The notes: generated by a model from the letters alone, not told the origin. Shown: positions 36,141 through 51,335, counted from the stretch's first letter. The stretch is 64,000 bases of DNA from Nautilus pompilius (GCA_018389105.1 JACATO010000975.1:62001-126000); one strand, 5' to 3'. Translations and numbers: made by a program.

Positions 36141-39100
36141 CTATCACATTAATAAAAAAAAAAAAGATGATGTATTGTTGAGCTTGAACATCTTGTAAAA
36201 CAAAATGTCACAGAATAATAGTTTTATGACTTAGTACAGCAGTGAAAATGACTGCTCCAGTAGTTCTGGATATACATGTTTTAGTATTAAGGGGATTGTG
36301 ATTTATATTGAAAGTATTGTGTTGATCTTTTGTAAAAAAGTTAATTTCTATCACGTGATTCAGATGTGGACTGAAATATTAAAATGGCTGTACACATGGC
36401 CTTAATCTTTTTTAAAAAATCTTTTGATAATTTAGAAAATATTACCATATCACAATACTGTAGAATCTCTGTCAGGCTCTGAACATTAGCTATCAGATCA
36501 GTACAGAGAATAAAGTAAATCTCTTAAAGAAAGAAAAGAAAATGTTGCCGCCAGAAAGACATCTTGATAAAAAAAATGTAGTAAAAAAAGTGCATTGACA
36601 AAAGAAATAACCCTGGATTTGTTTTGATGACTGGCAGACATTTTGTTGACGACTATTAGGTTTGGCCAAGAGGGGAGTTTGTTTGCCCAGCAGGAGTTTC
36701 CAGTATGTGACTTGCAAGATACACATGGCCCTCAGCATTCCTTGGGGGAAAATAGAAAATAAGAAAAATATTTTCCCTTCGCATTCTTGCATCACTCATT
36801 AGATCGTGCCAACAATAATAATATATTTAGTTGTGTTACTCAAAAATGCTTTGCCTAGTAGTCTCACTAGTAAAAAAAGAAATCAAGGATGCGATGAGGT
36901 TATTATGATGTCACTAGCATAATTGGAAACCCATGTGTAGTTATGTTGTATGATTGACTGCCCTAGTTTTGAGCTGCTGCTTTGGTTAGTTGTCATCTAC
37001 ATCATCAGTGACCATACAAGGGTTACTGGGGCTAAATGGAGTTTGTTTTTTGTCATTCCATATTTGAAAGTGGACCATGCTGTATTGTTGATATCAGATA
37101 TTACATGCCTGCTGGTGAAAGTGAGTCAACCTGTTACCACTTCATTGAGGACTGGTGGGGGACAATTTTTCTCTACCAGTGTTGGCAGAAAAGCTGCCTG
37201 CCTCGTTTGTAATGCTGGCAGCTTTGTCGGAGAAATAGAGAAGTAATTTTGAACACCGTTTTACAACTGTACACAAGCAGTACAATGAAAACTATCCAGG
37301 GTATAGTCGCTTGTGAAAAGCGAAAATAGAAGATTGTCCTGAGTGCACAAGAGTGGGTGTTGAGTGGGAAACTGGTGGATGACAGACCTACAAATGTTTG
37401 TCTTGTCACCCCTCTAGCCTGGACAAAAAAAGTAAGGAGAAATAATTATTGACAGGAATATCTTTGTTTAAAATCTTTATAGGATTGCCAAAGACTTTGA
37501 TGAAAGCTTCTCTGACTTTAGCCTTCTGAAACAAGTGGCGACTCTCATGGCTGGCTTCATTTCTTTTTGGTATTGCCAATAAAAATGCAACTGTGTTCAA
37601 AATGACTGATGATGACTAAAAGATAGAAATAATAACTTTATAGACAAATATGCAGTTGAAAGCAAAATCATTACAACTATATTTATGGCCTTTTTTTGGA
37701 TGAACCAAATTTTCCAAATTTGAAAATCTTTTTGTCCAGCTGACCTGTTGTTTTGGTTTGGCTTAATTAATCAGCCTGACAAATGATTATCTAAATACCT
37801 GCATGACATGGGAGAACGTGTAGTGCCTGACATCACACTAGAGGTGGTTGGCTGAGATTCTGTTTTCTTTTCAAAAATAAAATTTCATTAACTAAAAATG
37901 TAATTTGATTTGCTTTAATTTTTTCTTATAATTGCCACTCTTTTAATATGAAAACGCTTTTAGCTTTTGTAATATGTTGACTTGCCATTATTAAGCCTTT
38001 TCTTTTATAAATAAGAGAATGGTACTGTGGTTAATCTCTCTGAAAAGGTTGAGCATCCCAGGCTTGAAGACTGGATTAATACAAAAGTTATCTATTCTCA
38101 TTGATGATCTTAAATTTTTACATTATTATTATTATTAATTTAGTTAATTTTACCTTTTGGAGGAGAATAAAAACTTGTAAACAAACTAGTTTCACTAAGT
38201 GATGCCTACATTATATTTAGTATTTCTGAATAAAAATGTTTAAAATGACAATTTATACTGATCTAATTCCAAAACATTATTACAGAAAAGATTCATTTAT
38301 CCAAATTGCTTGGGACTTAACTAGCTTCAGATAACTGGAAAATTTGGACATTGGATATGACCCCCAACTAGGGTAAGCTTATTTCCCCAAACAAAATATA
38401 CCTTTTTTTTTACTTTCAGAAAACAAACAATCATACCCTCTGAGCATCTTTATTGGAACCATCTGAATAGAACTTTATCCAAATTTTCACACTTTGCTTT
38501 GGATGTAACTGCCCCTTTTTAAACTTAAAATTTATTTCATCAGGATAAAATTTGAATGCTGTCTTTCTGTGCCAGAATATCACGCCCAGTATGTGTGCCA
38601 GTATTTAAGCGAGACTCCGCATGCTTTAACATGGTGACAAAATTTGCTGCATTTAAATAGAGTAAATACAAAGATTAAGAGCAGCAGTAGCTCTGCATCT
38701 GCACACCTTTGGAAACCTGACAGGCCGAGGATGCCACATGGTGGCAGCTGTAAACAGTTGAAGCAATGACCCAGTCCATCAAGATGTCAGAGTTTGGAAT
38801 CGATTTGGAGCATATGAACAAATTTGAATAATCAGTCTCTTAAAATGTATTATTCAAATAAATGGGCATTTACTGTATTTGTTTCTTACAAATGAAAACA
38901 AAAATTATTAGATATATCATAACATTTTTGAAATTGTCTTATTTTTAAATATTAAACATTAAAGTATTTATTTTATTTATATAATATTGCAGTCAACTAA
39001 TTTAGCTTAGCAGGAAAATATAACGGTGGCAGGGGAAACTGAATATTTATATACTGGCAAATAAATAATTTTTTTTTTTTATTATGACATCATTTTTAAT

Positions 39101-40493
39101 CAATATGCAAATTTCTGCATCATTAAAACTTAGTTCAATTTTCAAAGCACCTGCTCTTAGGATAAGTGAGCTTTAAATATTAGTTACTTTTGTTGCATTT
39201 TATGTTTTGTTTTAGGCTTTTGTAACAGCAGTATTATATAGGGTCCTTTAACAGAAATCTCTTTGTATGTTACTAACAGATGTAAGTAATGATGTATTTT
39301 CATGTAGTGAAATCAGTAATAGTCCATGTTAGGAAAAGGAAAGTAAAGCAATGGGGGACAATTTTGTGTTCATAGTTTTAAGCAAATGGCTCTGACTTCT
39401 GTTGTAACCTACATTTTGTTTGTTAATCTTGCTAACCTACAAATTGGCAGAATCCATTAAACAAATTGCCATTGTCTGTGTTGTTTCATAAAAGATAAGG
39501 GAAAGATATACATATATTTATTTTTAATATTATTGTGCTTGATTACAATTTTCTTTGCATTAAGTGAGAAGGTCTTTGGCTTTAGCCGTTTGAGCTGCTG
39601 TCTTTAGGTGGGTAACAATTCAAAACAGTATTCAAGTATCAAAGTAAAAGCCGTCTTGCATTTGACAACTCTGGTCTCTCTCAGCTACAGATACATGGGA
39701 ATTTAAATTCAGACAAGATGGAATAGAATCATGAAGGTCAGTTAACTGTTTATCAGAACAGTTGATTATGATGATAAAAGTAATGATAATTTAGGCCTAA
39801 ATAGTAGATTAGTTTGTACAATACTCTCAAAGGAAAAGAATTGTCCAACAGTACAATTTAAAAATTGATTTATGCTGTCACTACAGACAACTGATGCACA
39901 GTTAGTTCATTATTCTATAACTGAATTTCTTCTCTCATATCTAGCTGTGATAAGTTATTTAACAATGTGTCACTACTAGTATTACTAACTATAGAGCCTA
40001 AAAATTATTCTACTGTCCAAAGAGTAAGTATCCTTATTAAATTAAACTATAAATGTCCCCACAACCAAAAAAAAACAAAACAAACTAGCATGTGTCGTAA
40101 CACCAGCCTGTCCTGGTTTAGGGTCCAGTTTGAATCCACCAGGTTCCAGCTTAGTTTGCCAATCTCCTATGTCATGGTTTTTTTCCTTGCTTTTTTTATT
40201 ATACCAGTCCATCCTTATGGAGTTTCTCTTAGACCTTTCTGTTTAGCCACCTACTTCACACTGATGTAGTAGCCAGTTCCTTGCTTGTTTTCTTTGGTGG
40301 GGGTTTAAGCACTAGACTAAACTAATTATTTGACCTGATACAAAATGTCAACTGGATACTGAAGCAGAACCTGGCTGGATTCCATCACTACACCAATACT
40401 GGTGCCAGAAAGAATTGTTTCATGTGCTGGATGTTTAAGGCTTTTAACTACAAAATTTAAAAGGCATAGTTTACCTGCTGGTCTTGGAATGAA
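36141..40493. other. Intergenic or intronic stretch
   Basis: AT-rich. Open frames of 60-100 codons around 36490-37600 show no family I recognise. No RNA gene was seen. Confidence 0.4.
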
Positions 40494-40578
40494 CCAATCA
40501 GCACTGACCTAGGCAGCTGCTGAATCAATTTTTGTTGAGTAATGAAAGAAAAACAATATGGCTGAGCAGTTATAAAAG
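40494..40578 (+). promoter_or_regulatory. CCAAT box and TATA box pair
   Basis: CCAATCAGCA at 40494 and TATAAAAG at 40571, 77 bp apart on the same strand. This is promoter-like spacing, but there is no coding sequence downstream. It could be the promoter of an old transposon or lncRNA, or chance. Confidence 0.25.
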
Positions 40579-40854
40579 AGAGAAGGGGGGATTACTGTTT
40601 AGTTTCGTCTTTCTTAATCTTTACTATATAAAGAAATATGAAGATTTTAAAGTTAAACATTTCACTTTTGTCTTTTTATGAGGGAGCATCCAATCCTGCA
40701 GGAATGAACAGATGTAGGGTGTAGCTAAAATATGAGACTGTACGTAAGCAACATTTAATGAAGATCTTTTGTGTGATTGTCTGGGATGATGTAGATGTTG
40801 GTAGCTGTTTGTTTTTTAAATTTTAGGTTATGGTTTGTTTTTATCTCTGTGTTC

Positions 40855-41444
40855 ATAACCATGTACATGATTTTTGCACTGTTCTCATGAATACAAGCTG
40901 CAGTAAAAAACAATGTATTAGACAAATGTTTATAACACTAAAGGTATGCATTCTCTATATAGGAGTCTTGATCATAACCATGTACATGATTTTTGCACTG
41001 TTCTCATGAATACAAACTGCAGTAAAAAACAATGTATTAGACAAATGTTTATAACACTAAAGGTATGCATTCTCTATATAGGAGTCTGATCAAACCATGT
41101 ACATGATTTTTGCACTGTTCTCATGAATACAAGCTGCAGTAAAAAACAATGTATTAGACAAATGTTATAACACTAAAGGTGCATTCTCTATATAGGAGTC
41201 TTGATCATAACCATGTACATGATTTTTGCACTGTTCTCATGAATACAAACTGCAGTAAAAAACAATGTATTAGACAAATGTTTATAACACTAAAGGTATG
41301 CATTCTCTATATAGGAGTCTTGATCATAACCATGTACATGATTTTTGCACTGTTCTCATGAATACAAACTGCAGTAAAAAACAATGTATTAGACAAATGT
41401 TTATAACACTAAAGGTATGCATTCTCTATATAGGAGTCTTGATC
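40855..41444 (+). repeat. Five-copy tandem repeat, unit about 119 bp
   Basis: Copies start near 40855, 40974, 41092, 41207 and 41326, each beginning ATAACCATGTACATGATTTT. They differ by a few substitutions and small deletions (copies 3 and 4 are shorter). The unit length is not a multiple of three and the frames across it are incidental. Confidence 0.95.
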
Positions 41445-44139
41445 ATGCACTGGACATTTTTTACTCATTTATTTTCACCAGTTTTTTATCAGTGTAACTG
41501 AGAAACTAGCAGCAGAAAGTTTGTCACTCCCTGGTGTCTCATTCATGAATAACCAGCATTTTAATAAAAATGGTTTTAAAATCATACATCTGGAAGTGCT
41601 GCATCTTTATGTAATACACTTTAGATTTGTGATAATATTCCAGTTTTAACGAGAAACAGAATCTCTTGTTAAAATATAAGTAAAATTAAAATATCTGTGA
41701 ACCAGTATGCTTCTAAAACAAAGGTCTTCTGTTGCACTGCTTTGGTCACTGGCTGGCAGAAATGCATGAAGGATAACTCACTTATTGAATCTGTCAGTCT
41801 CATGTTGACTTGTATACTTTTAGTGTTCTTGGCTAATATATATATATATATTAGCCTAAGGAAGTTTTAATTACTTTTAAAAAAGAGATTTTGTATCATG
41901 GTCTGGTCCAGGTTCTCTGTATTCATGTGAGATTCCCTTTAATTTCTTGGTTGCACTCAGTTGTCAGGGCTTTGGGGTACTCACCCAGTGAAGAATTTGA
42001 ACGCCTTGGTCTTCCTTCCAACCTGGTCACATGAGAAGTGTGGGATGCAACATCATCCTTATGAAGAATAGTCATTGAACCAGATTATGGTCTATACCAT
42101 GACATCCCTGCTTCCATACTTGGCTGTGGACTGAAGACTTTGGGTTGAAAGTCTTTGTTACATTTTCTCTGTTTTCTCTGAAATCTAGGTGCAATCTCCA
42201 AGCATGAATTGTTGAAACCTGGATTTAGCAAAGAGTACACACCACCATTACTTGATGGCCTTGCCAGACCTTTTGAAGCACTTTATTCTTATTGGACAGA
42301 AAGGATTTTTTGCTTCACCTGTATCCAAGTTGATGGAGATGGTATTAAATGTTTTTTTGCCAATGCAACAGAAATAATTTGATGTCAGCAAGAGAATCTT
42401 GATGAGTGCAGATATGGTGAGTAATGGAATGTTCTTGACATGGTGTCCTGTTGAATGTCTTTTAGGCCACTTTGCTGTAGCAGTGACATCTATCTCAATG
42501 AACTGTGTGATAATATTGGCCAAAGATCCATGAGTGTGGATAAGAGCTTTGGCAGCCTGCTGTTGACTTTGGCTACACTCTAAATGGTCTATACCACAAG
42601 CTTATATATGATCTGCCTGATTTTAGCATTGTGATACTGCATGAGGCTTGTATACCCACCCATGCATCCATTTTGTATGTAACCTGAAAGATGAAAATTA
42701 GATTTCAGTAAGCGCTAAATTAATATGGCAAGATACTAAAAGCAAATTGTAAAAATATTCATAGTCTTAAATTTTTATAAGGCTTCAATAATTGTGTTTG
42801 GTGAGTGAAGCTATTTATTGTTTTTTTTTATCATATCAAGTTTATTGAATATAAACAAATGCTGTTTGGCTATATTATTTCTGTAAATAATATTCATTGC
42901 ATTATTTCCTCTTTTCTTTTAATACCAACATTCTTTATCTAATATAATTCCCATGTCTTTACTTAGTTGGTTTTAAAATTCTCATGGTGGAAGATTGTAA
43001 CATTTTATCTATTTATTTTGAATTATGGCAAAAGCAGTGTTTTAAAATTTGATAGTAAAAACTGTTTTATTTAAGTGGGATCATCTGTACACATGAATAT
43101 CTCCTAGTTCTCATTATAAATGTTGAATGAAGGACATTTTGGTTAAACATAGCTGCATTATTAATTTAACAGAGACTAGAGTGGATTTTTGGGAATGTGT
43201 TATCTGCACATCAGGAACAGTCCTTTAAATTGTTACTGATAATGGTGCCGGGAAAAGATCACCAAAACAGATTTGTTTTATAGCTTTTATAACTAGTAAT
43301 AAAGCTGTGTGGAAGCAGAGAAATGGCTTTATCTTACGTTTTTTAAAAATTCTATATGAACTAGAAAAATAAGATAAAAATCTGTGAAATGTATCATAAT
43401 AATGGCATTTGGTTAACATCCACTATCCAGATAAGTCAGATTTTTTTTTAGTCTGAGATTTAAATAACCTACTGTTGTCACCTTAAGCATGCAGGATCTC
43501 CAGCTACTGCCCCTGACTTGAATAAATTGCATTTAAAAAACTGAAAAAGACATCATCTGTCTATCAAAATACAAATGTTACTAGAAAGTTGAATAAATTT
43601 TAATGGAATATGGATCTCTTGTTTGATGGTGTTGACATAAAATCAAGATATTTCCAATAAGTAAAGAATTTACTAAGTCAGACACATTGTATTGCAGTCT
43701 TTATATCTCTGTATATGATGCTAAAAATAGTACAGTTTATACTAATTGCTTGTAGTTTCTGTATTTCTCACTGTAGTGCAGCCTGCTGTTCCTAGGAGGG
43801 GACAGAATTCCCCTTATTAGCAGTAGTTACCGCTGTTATTAACTTCTCCCTGTAATTAGTAGGTTAGTTAGCCTGTACACGAAGTAAACTTGTGTAGAAC
43901 CTGGCAACATTTTCATTTTGCTTTGGGAAGAAAAAAGGAAAGTTAAGCATTCTTTTATAGACTAAGGGAAAATAGAAGTTTCTTAAATTAGTTTTCCACT
44001 TTCCACTGTCCTTTTCTTTCTTTTTTTTTTTTCAGTTTAACCTGCTGTTAGCAAACCACCAACTGTTAGAATTTCTGTAGTTTTGATTTTTCTAGTGTGT
44101 TCAAGGCCAATAGAAATCACATAGGTGGCAGGTGGTTGG
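41445..44139. other. Non-coding stretch
   Basis: AT-rich. A region at 41890-42650 is less AT-rich and could be an old repeat, but I could not classify it. Confidence 0.35.
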
Positions 44140-44345
44140 TTTGATGAGCCTTCCATAGCATTGATTCTTCTTACTCTCCAGTGCCAGTCCCTTGGCTGGG
44201 TGTATTTTTTAGAGGGGGGAGGGGGCACTCTAGGGACTTTCCGTTTTCTGCTAAACACAAAAGTGGCAGGCCCCAAGAGGTGCAGGAAGGGCCAGCAGTA
44301 ACTAGGGCACTATGCAACCTCTTCATGCAGTCTACAGTAGACTTT
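44140..44345 (+). repeat. Copy 1 of a candidate dispersed repeat
   Basis: Shares diverged blocks in the same order with 61557-61720: TTTGATGAGCCTTCCATAGC here, then TGCAACCTCTTCATGCAG and GTCTACAGT. No tRNA-like head was recognised. Confidence 0.45.
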
Positions 44346-47110
44346 GATGATTGTGGAAGGAGGAGGAATAGAAATCAAATAAACTGAAGCCTGCCAAATG
44401 TTGTTACTGCATATTGTTTAAGAAAGTTCTTCCTTAATATATAAAGCTGTCTGCTGAAGTTTCTCATTCAGAAAACATTAATTTCTGTTGACAAATATAA
44501 GTTGAAGACTAAGAGACAGAACAAAACCTGTATTATATTTAATTATGTTTTACTACCAACTAGGGATGTAGTTGTTGTTAGTTGTTTATATTGCTTGCAA
44601 TTTGCTTTCTCCCCCCTCTAATTAACAGAAATTTTCTCAGTAATAGCCTGGGGTTTTGTATTGTAGTTCTTTTGAGAATAAAGCATGGTAAACCTTCACC
44701 CCTTATTCCGCCTCTGAAAATTCTCTCCCCGCGTGTGCGTGTGTGTGCTCTATCTGTCAGTCTGTTGGTTCATTTAAATTCTGTAGATCTGTCAATGCGG
44801 CTTTACTTTCATGTCTATTTATATGGATAAATTATCACATTTCTTTATTTATTTCTGTAATTTCATCATTAACTAGCATTTCCTATCTTTTTCTAAACTT
44901 GCAACAAATGGCATCTACTATCTTGACCAGTTTAAAGAGCTTGCTAATGATATATATATATATATATAGTGTGTGTGTGTGAATTCACCTGTGGCCTTCT
45001 TGATTACTTACATCAGGTTCAATGAATTGCTTCTAAGACTAAACCTCCAGAGCAGGCTTGCTGGCTACCAGTTAATCAGTCCAACATGACTGAATAAAGA
45101 GAAAAGCTATTAATTAATCATTTGATTCGTAACTGGAGCAAACTTTGAAAAATGATTAAGTAATTGATTGGTAGTAATCTGAACTGTAAGTAGATAGTTG
45201 GCCATGGCACATTAGAAGTAACATGCTCACTGCTGGAGGTCAACAAGAATTTGAGAGTCCTGATTTACCTTTGTCACATTTTTATGAAACACAAAATCAA
45301 ACAGTAGAAAGTTTGATTGCTTTAATGATAATTATTTGCCATGGCATTAAAATCATGAGCAAAATTTTTTTCTATGTATATATATTTCAACTAGTTCTCA
45401 TTGAGCTGTAGGTATGTTTGTTTAGTGATGGGCTCTATTTGAAGATTTTAAACCAGTAGGGTAAAAATCACAGAACTAAACCAATTCTGTATTTTGATAT
45501 AGACATTTTGAAAAACATAGGAATCCCTTTGAAAAAAAGTGCTATTTAGTCTATTTTAAAAATAAAATTGCACTGATTGTTTTCACTATCCACTTCTGTA
45601 TAGCATTTCAGGCATGTTGCATAATTTTCCTCATTTTTAATCTGACCTTTAACAGTATGTGATACTAGTATAAAAAATTTAGGTTGCTTTATCCATCACT
45701 TCCTACCCTAATAAGAATTTTATAAATTTCATTCCTGATAACATTACAATATCTATAGGTTGAACTAGACAACCTAAGTCTCTCTCTTTTTTCAAATTTA
45801 AAAAGATTACTTATAATTTCAGTAAGCTTTCACTTAAATGCATTCTTATTTTTATTGTTTTTCCAATTAATATTTCATGCTTGAATTACATGCTTCAGAA
45901 GTCTAACTCATTATTTATAGTTGTACTATCTGTAGTATGATTTACCATTCCTGCAGTAAGATCCTAAGTCTGTGACAGTCTTGCATTGGCTTTGTAGGAT
46001 GCTTTCTATTATAACTTCTGTATCCTTTGCTTCTTCCAACCTTTGTAATACTATGTCTAAGATTAGACATTTGCACTTAGAAATCTTTCTCAACCAATCT
46101 ACTTTTTTTAGTAGGTTTTGAGTTTAGTATCAATGTGTTATAAATAAAAAAGAAAAAAAAGTTAGGTGAGAGACCTGGTGACATTAGCCCATGCTCTCTG
46201 AACTCTGTTATATAAATAATTTTCAATCTACAACGATTGCCTGTACTAATGCTTTTCCAAAGTATCTACAGATGACATCAAGTGCTTTATGAAAATCATG
46301 ATGGAGAATTCTGCATTGTTATCAGTGCCAAAATTACTCAAATTTTGTTGTTTAATTAGATAAAGTTCTTCCAATCTTTCAAACATCTTAACTTGCAACT
46401 GATGATAAATTAATTTCAGGAATATATCCAGAAAACCCAATATATGAGAGGTTTCCATGCTGATGGAACTTACCCACTACTAACCAATTTCTTAAAATTC
46501 ATACTTAAAGGGCAAGATGCCTGTTGAAAGATACTTTAAGAATCTGCAGTAGGTAGATGTCGCAAGAACCCATTGGACTATTTATTTATTTTGAGTTGGC
46601 CAATTAAAATTCCTGTCTCTCCTATAATAGTGAAATCTTTTACATTTTTAATTCGTTTATGAATTTCACTTTAACGATTTCTTGTGTGTGAAATACAAAT
46701 ATAATACTTGGTGATTGAAATATTAACGAAAGTAAACATGGCTGAAGATTTTTTCTGAAATTGATTTACAAAAAAATGTTTAAAAATGTGGAAGCAGTTC
46801 TTGTTGTTTGTCAGTACATCCAGATAAAGATAGCTTGTCATCAGTCGGTTTTTAAAAAATAGTAGATGTCTTTACTAAATACCTAATAAATAGAGCAACA
46901 CAAATGTACTATTAGTGTATAAAAGCAAGACAAGAAATAGTTTTAAATGAATCTCATTTCTTTAGCTGACCAATGAATTTTGTTTTCTTGTTATTTTTGT
47001 TTGCTAACCTTATTTATCCCCTCAGTTTCTCTATCTTTTGTGAGGGTATTTTGAGGTGGAGATAGTTGTCATATTGATCCATTTTTAGAATATATCTAGT
47101 AAAAAAAAAT

Positions 47111-47113
<3 letters not shown>

Positions 47114-47144
<31 letters not shown>
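47114..47144. repeat. (AC)n microsatellite
   Basis: About 15 perfect dinucleotide copies. Confidence 0.95.
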
Positions 47145-47146
<2 letters not shown>

Positions 47147-50100
47147 ACAGTCATAATAGTGGACTTGTTAATAAAATATTGCATCAAAATGAAAGGTCAT
47201 ATTGAAGAAAAATAGTCTTGTTCAACAGAAGTTTTAATAGAAAATCCCTGCGTAAAAAAAAAAAACTATTATAAGTTTATGCTTATATATATGTAACTGT
47301 ATTCACTAATAAACTGGTATATCAACGAAATGGGCTATTTTATTGTGAGTCCATAGTTATACCTGGCCACCTTATATATTTGAACATTTTTTAATATTCA
47401 GACTTCACAACCCTCGTGTTCTGATTGAGAGTGCACAAAGAACAAATTAAAGCTCTGATTACCCTTTAATATATAAAATGTGTAGGAAACTTGTTAAAAG
47501 TCTAAAAGATAGTGAGAAAGGAATAACTGTTGAAAAGTTATTACTAGTTTGAATAAAAGATATTTGATATAAAATCTTTTGATGACAGGACTATTTCAAA
47601 CGTCCGGAAAAACATTGGCTAGAATTTAAAAAAAAAATGTTCTGTCATCTGTGAAAAAGCTAAAAATGATGAAATTGCTAAGGATACTACAGATGTAAGG
47701 TAGGTATGGCTTTAACTAGGAAACATTTTACATTCTGCTCATTTTTCAAGGGGACTATCCCTGCTTTTCTATGACAATATCATATGAAGGTAATTAAAGA
47801 AATATAACAGAGAAAGTTTGGCACAAGTTCTTAATTTTTCTATCAGTTTAAAATATAAACTTTGCATATATGTTGCAGATATCTAATGAAGAGTTTTGAA
47901 TCTATTGAAATTAGTAAATTGATTGCATAGTGTCAACGATTAGAAATGCCAGGAAGCATATTTATAAATTGGCTAAACCAGCCCCAGTTTCATATAAATA
48001 AACAAATGAATGGATAGATAAATAAATTAAAATGTTAACTTTGTTTAGTAATAGAAATGTGAGTGGCTTCTCGTCCTTTTGTATGAATTAGATCAAAGAA
48101 GCGATTCATGCAAAACTTCTCCAAAACTTTTTAAATTAAGAAAATAAGTAAAACTAATCTTCGGCATGGTTGTTCACATGCTTGGGATCATATAAAGGAA
48201 ATGAAAAATTAGATCAAAACATCTGCCAGAGTCTTTCATGTAAATTGCATTATAAATAATCATTAAATCAAAAACTTCAAATTACTTACAATAGTCACTA
48301 TCAACTCTTATTGATTCATAGCTTGTTTTCTTTTGAGAATTTGTGAAAGTGAAGGAAAAGGAACTAGTGTTATATAGGTATGGCTTTACAAAGTTCAGCA
48401 TGTGCTTGCTTTGTGCAGTGTCCACACGAACAGAACAGGGATGGATTTCACCTGCACTACCACGTTCAAGCAGGTGATGCTGATTTGTAGCATTGGGGAA
48501 ATTAATAAGGGAAGAACGTCTTCAAACTTTGTCTATTGCTTATATTAGCTCATAACAGAGTTAGACTGCACTATCTGAAAGGATTACAAATTTCTCTTTT
48601 ACATCTACTAGTGAGTGAGTGCATAATAGTGGTGGAAACCTAACCCTAATGATGTAATAGCATTGATAAGCTATTGGTGATGTGTTGTATAGTGAAACTG
48701 AAGAGTTTTTTATTTTTTTTTTGTAGCATTACATTTACTGTTAAAGCTGGTTTATATACCTCTTTACCCATTATCCGATATCGTGTTTTGGTTAGTCCTT
48801 AAACTAGCTGTCTTGTCGTGTAAGTGGCCATGGGTTTATAGATACAGGAGAAAGCTAGAGTGCCCAGAGGAACTCCTTTAAATGGGGAAGTGTTCAGCAG
48901 ACAAGATGACCTTTAGAGCAATTATTTTCACCATGCAAATGCAAAAAAAAAAAAAAGAAAATGGGTGCTAAATACACAAATGTCTCTTCTTTGTAACTCT
49001 TTTCTTCCAAAGACATTTCCTTGAATTTCAGAGCAATAGTGCTTTTGTACCCTTGTTGTTTGCTGTTTTTCCCCCAACTTCCTTGATGGGCATACATTTG
49101 AATATGGTTGGTTAGACTCTTTTTAAAAATGAATAGTTTGCATTTTTAAGTGGATAAAAAAGGAAAAGATCAGGTTCTCTCTTCTTTTTATTGGATTGTT
49201 CAATAATTTTGCTGCTAAACACTTGTATTTATTAGTTTGTTTCCTGGTATGAACAAGCTATGGTTTATATGGGTCAGTTCTCTCTCTCTTCATTTCAAGC
49301 AGGAAAATGCCTTTTTGATGCAGCTTTTTTTGTTTTTGTTTAAAAAAAACTGTTTTACCTGTTACTGTTAACAATTGAATTGCTGCTTCAGAAATATTTT
49401 CTGCCTGATATCTACCATTACAGACCATTTAGCCAACACAATTGTTGTCATCTTGTAGATGACTAAAACCTTTTTTGAATTTTTTATCTACAAGTCTAAC
49501 CCTTAATTAAAACTTTAGGTTTTCCAAACAGTGGTAGAGTAACTTTGTTTTTTTTTTTTCCTAAAGTCTTTCTATCATACGGTCATGATTACAAGACATC
49601 TATATGGCATTAAATATGAAAAATAGTGTCATGTAGATTCCACACTATTAAAGATGTTTTTTTCTTCTTGTGCTGTCTCAGGTTACCAGGAAATTAGATT
49701 TAATATTAAGAACATCCATTGATTGCTCTGATGGGAAATCTGTTTTAAAATCTTGAAAAAATATTTTTGAGAATTTATGCTGTGCATAGTTTATTATCTT
49801 GGTATACTTCCTTAAACAAGCATCTGGCGCTTGTGCTATATGCTCAAGATGTAGGCAAACCAGAATTGTCTTCGTCTTACAGTTTGTACTTTGGTTAATT
49901 GTTCTCTGCATTTTTATTGCTTCATCAACAGCTAAGGTAAATTTCTCATTGCATTTAAGTACTTCATTGGCAATTGTATGTAAAGTCACTCTAACAACTT
50001 TTTGAAAACTTATTTTCTGACTAATGATTGCAATACATGTGACAAAATCCATGGAAAATAGTAAAATTAAGTTGTCAAAAGTATTATTTATTTATTTCGT

Positions 50101-51334
50101 TCGTTTCAGAAATGTTTTACAAAATAATTTCTATTCTTTTTTTTGCTGAGAAATTTTGTGATTTTACATTTCTTGAATGCTCAATTCCATTTTTCATTTT
50201 ATTGGCCAGTTTAACAAATTCTTTAAGTATATCTGCAAAATGATTTTCATTATGAGAATAAATGTGAATATCTCTCTCTCTCTCTTTTCTAATAAGTAAT
50301 TTCTTTCAGTTGATAATTGGAAAAGAATTTTTTGAAATGCTAAATTAGTTCATTTTCTAGTTGGTGGGAAAGTAGTAATTATTAATATGTGGGAATAATT
50401 TACTCTGATAACTTTCCAGTATTAAGCATTATCTTACATTCTAAAAGAATTTTTAGGGAATCTAAAGGAAAAATTGATCACTACAACAAGTAATTGGAGG
50501 AGCAATCTAGCTATATATGAGATTTAACTGTCAAAATTTACTGGTTCCTTTAATGAATTAGGATCTGTTTATTGATTGATTATTTTTGTATCAAGGTAAA
50601 ATATTGTTTTACTCACCTATACTTATTATTTGTGTATTTTTGCATGTTCAATCTTTTTTAAAGAATGTGCTGCCATGATAGTTCTCCTTTTGGTGTCACC
50701 GAAGATAACAGTAACCCTAGCACTGCATCTTCTGGCTGCATTTGATGTTAATGCATTGGTTTTCATTTAAAGCCATTAAAACAACTAATTATTCCACAAC
50801 AGCTGGTCTGTTGGAATAACCTACACTTCTAATTTTGTCAGTAACCTTTTCTTCAGTAAGTCCAGAAATTTCCTTTTCTTTAAATAACCTTGACTGCAGT
50901 TTGTGTCAAGCAAGCTGGATGAGCTGCTATGGACCTTTAAGTCTTCAACAGTCTTAAAACCAACTTTCTCTTAAGGAGCAATGGACGACTTCAGCTACTT
51001 CATATTAAAAAAGAAATTTTTTTTCTTCTTTTTATCAGAAATTGTTTGCATAGTAATTTCTATTCCCATTTGTTATTTGGTATTCTAGGACAGATTTTAC
51101 AAAATGTAACACTTCTGTGCATCTGTCTTCTAACATTTATATGTAGTATATGCACTAATAAACTGAGTATATGTTAGGGTGGGATACGTTATCGGATAGT
51201 TCAGTTATGACCACAAAAAATATGCTTTTAGAGATGGTTTTTAAAATTGTAAAAAGATATTTGGCACAATTTCTCATGTACACAATGCTTTATTTCCTTA
51301 ATAAGACACTGACAGTTTTTCTTTTTAAGTGGTG

Positions 51335-51335
<1 letters not shown>

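Noticed and set aside
40855..41444. Direct repeats that could suggest a CRISPR array
   Set aside because: Units are about 119 bp, contiguous and without unique spacers, in animal DNA: a tandem repeat.
46246..46458. 70-codon minus-strand frame resembling retroelement coding sequence
   Set aside because: The resemblance is too weak; no RT motif was found.
49678..50052. 124-codon minus-strand open frame
   Set aside because: No recognised motif, AT-rich context and no splice support. It may be a transposon relic, but I cannot place it.
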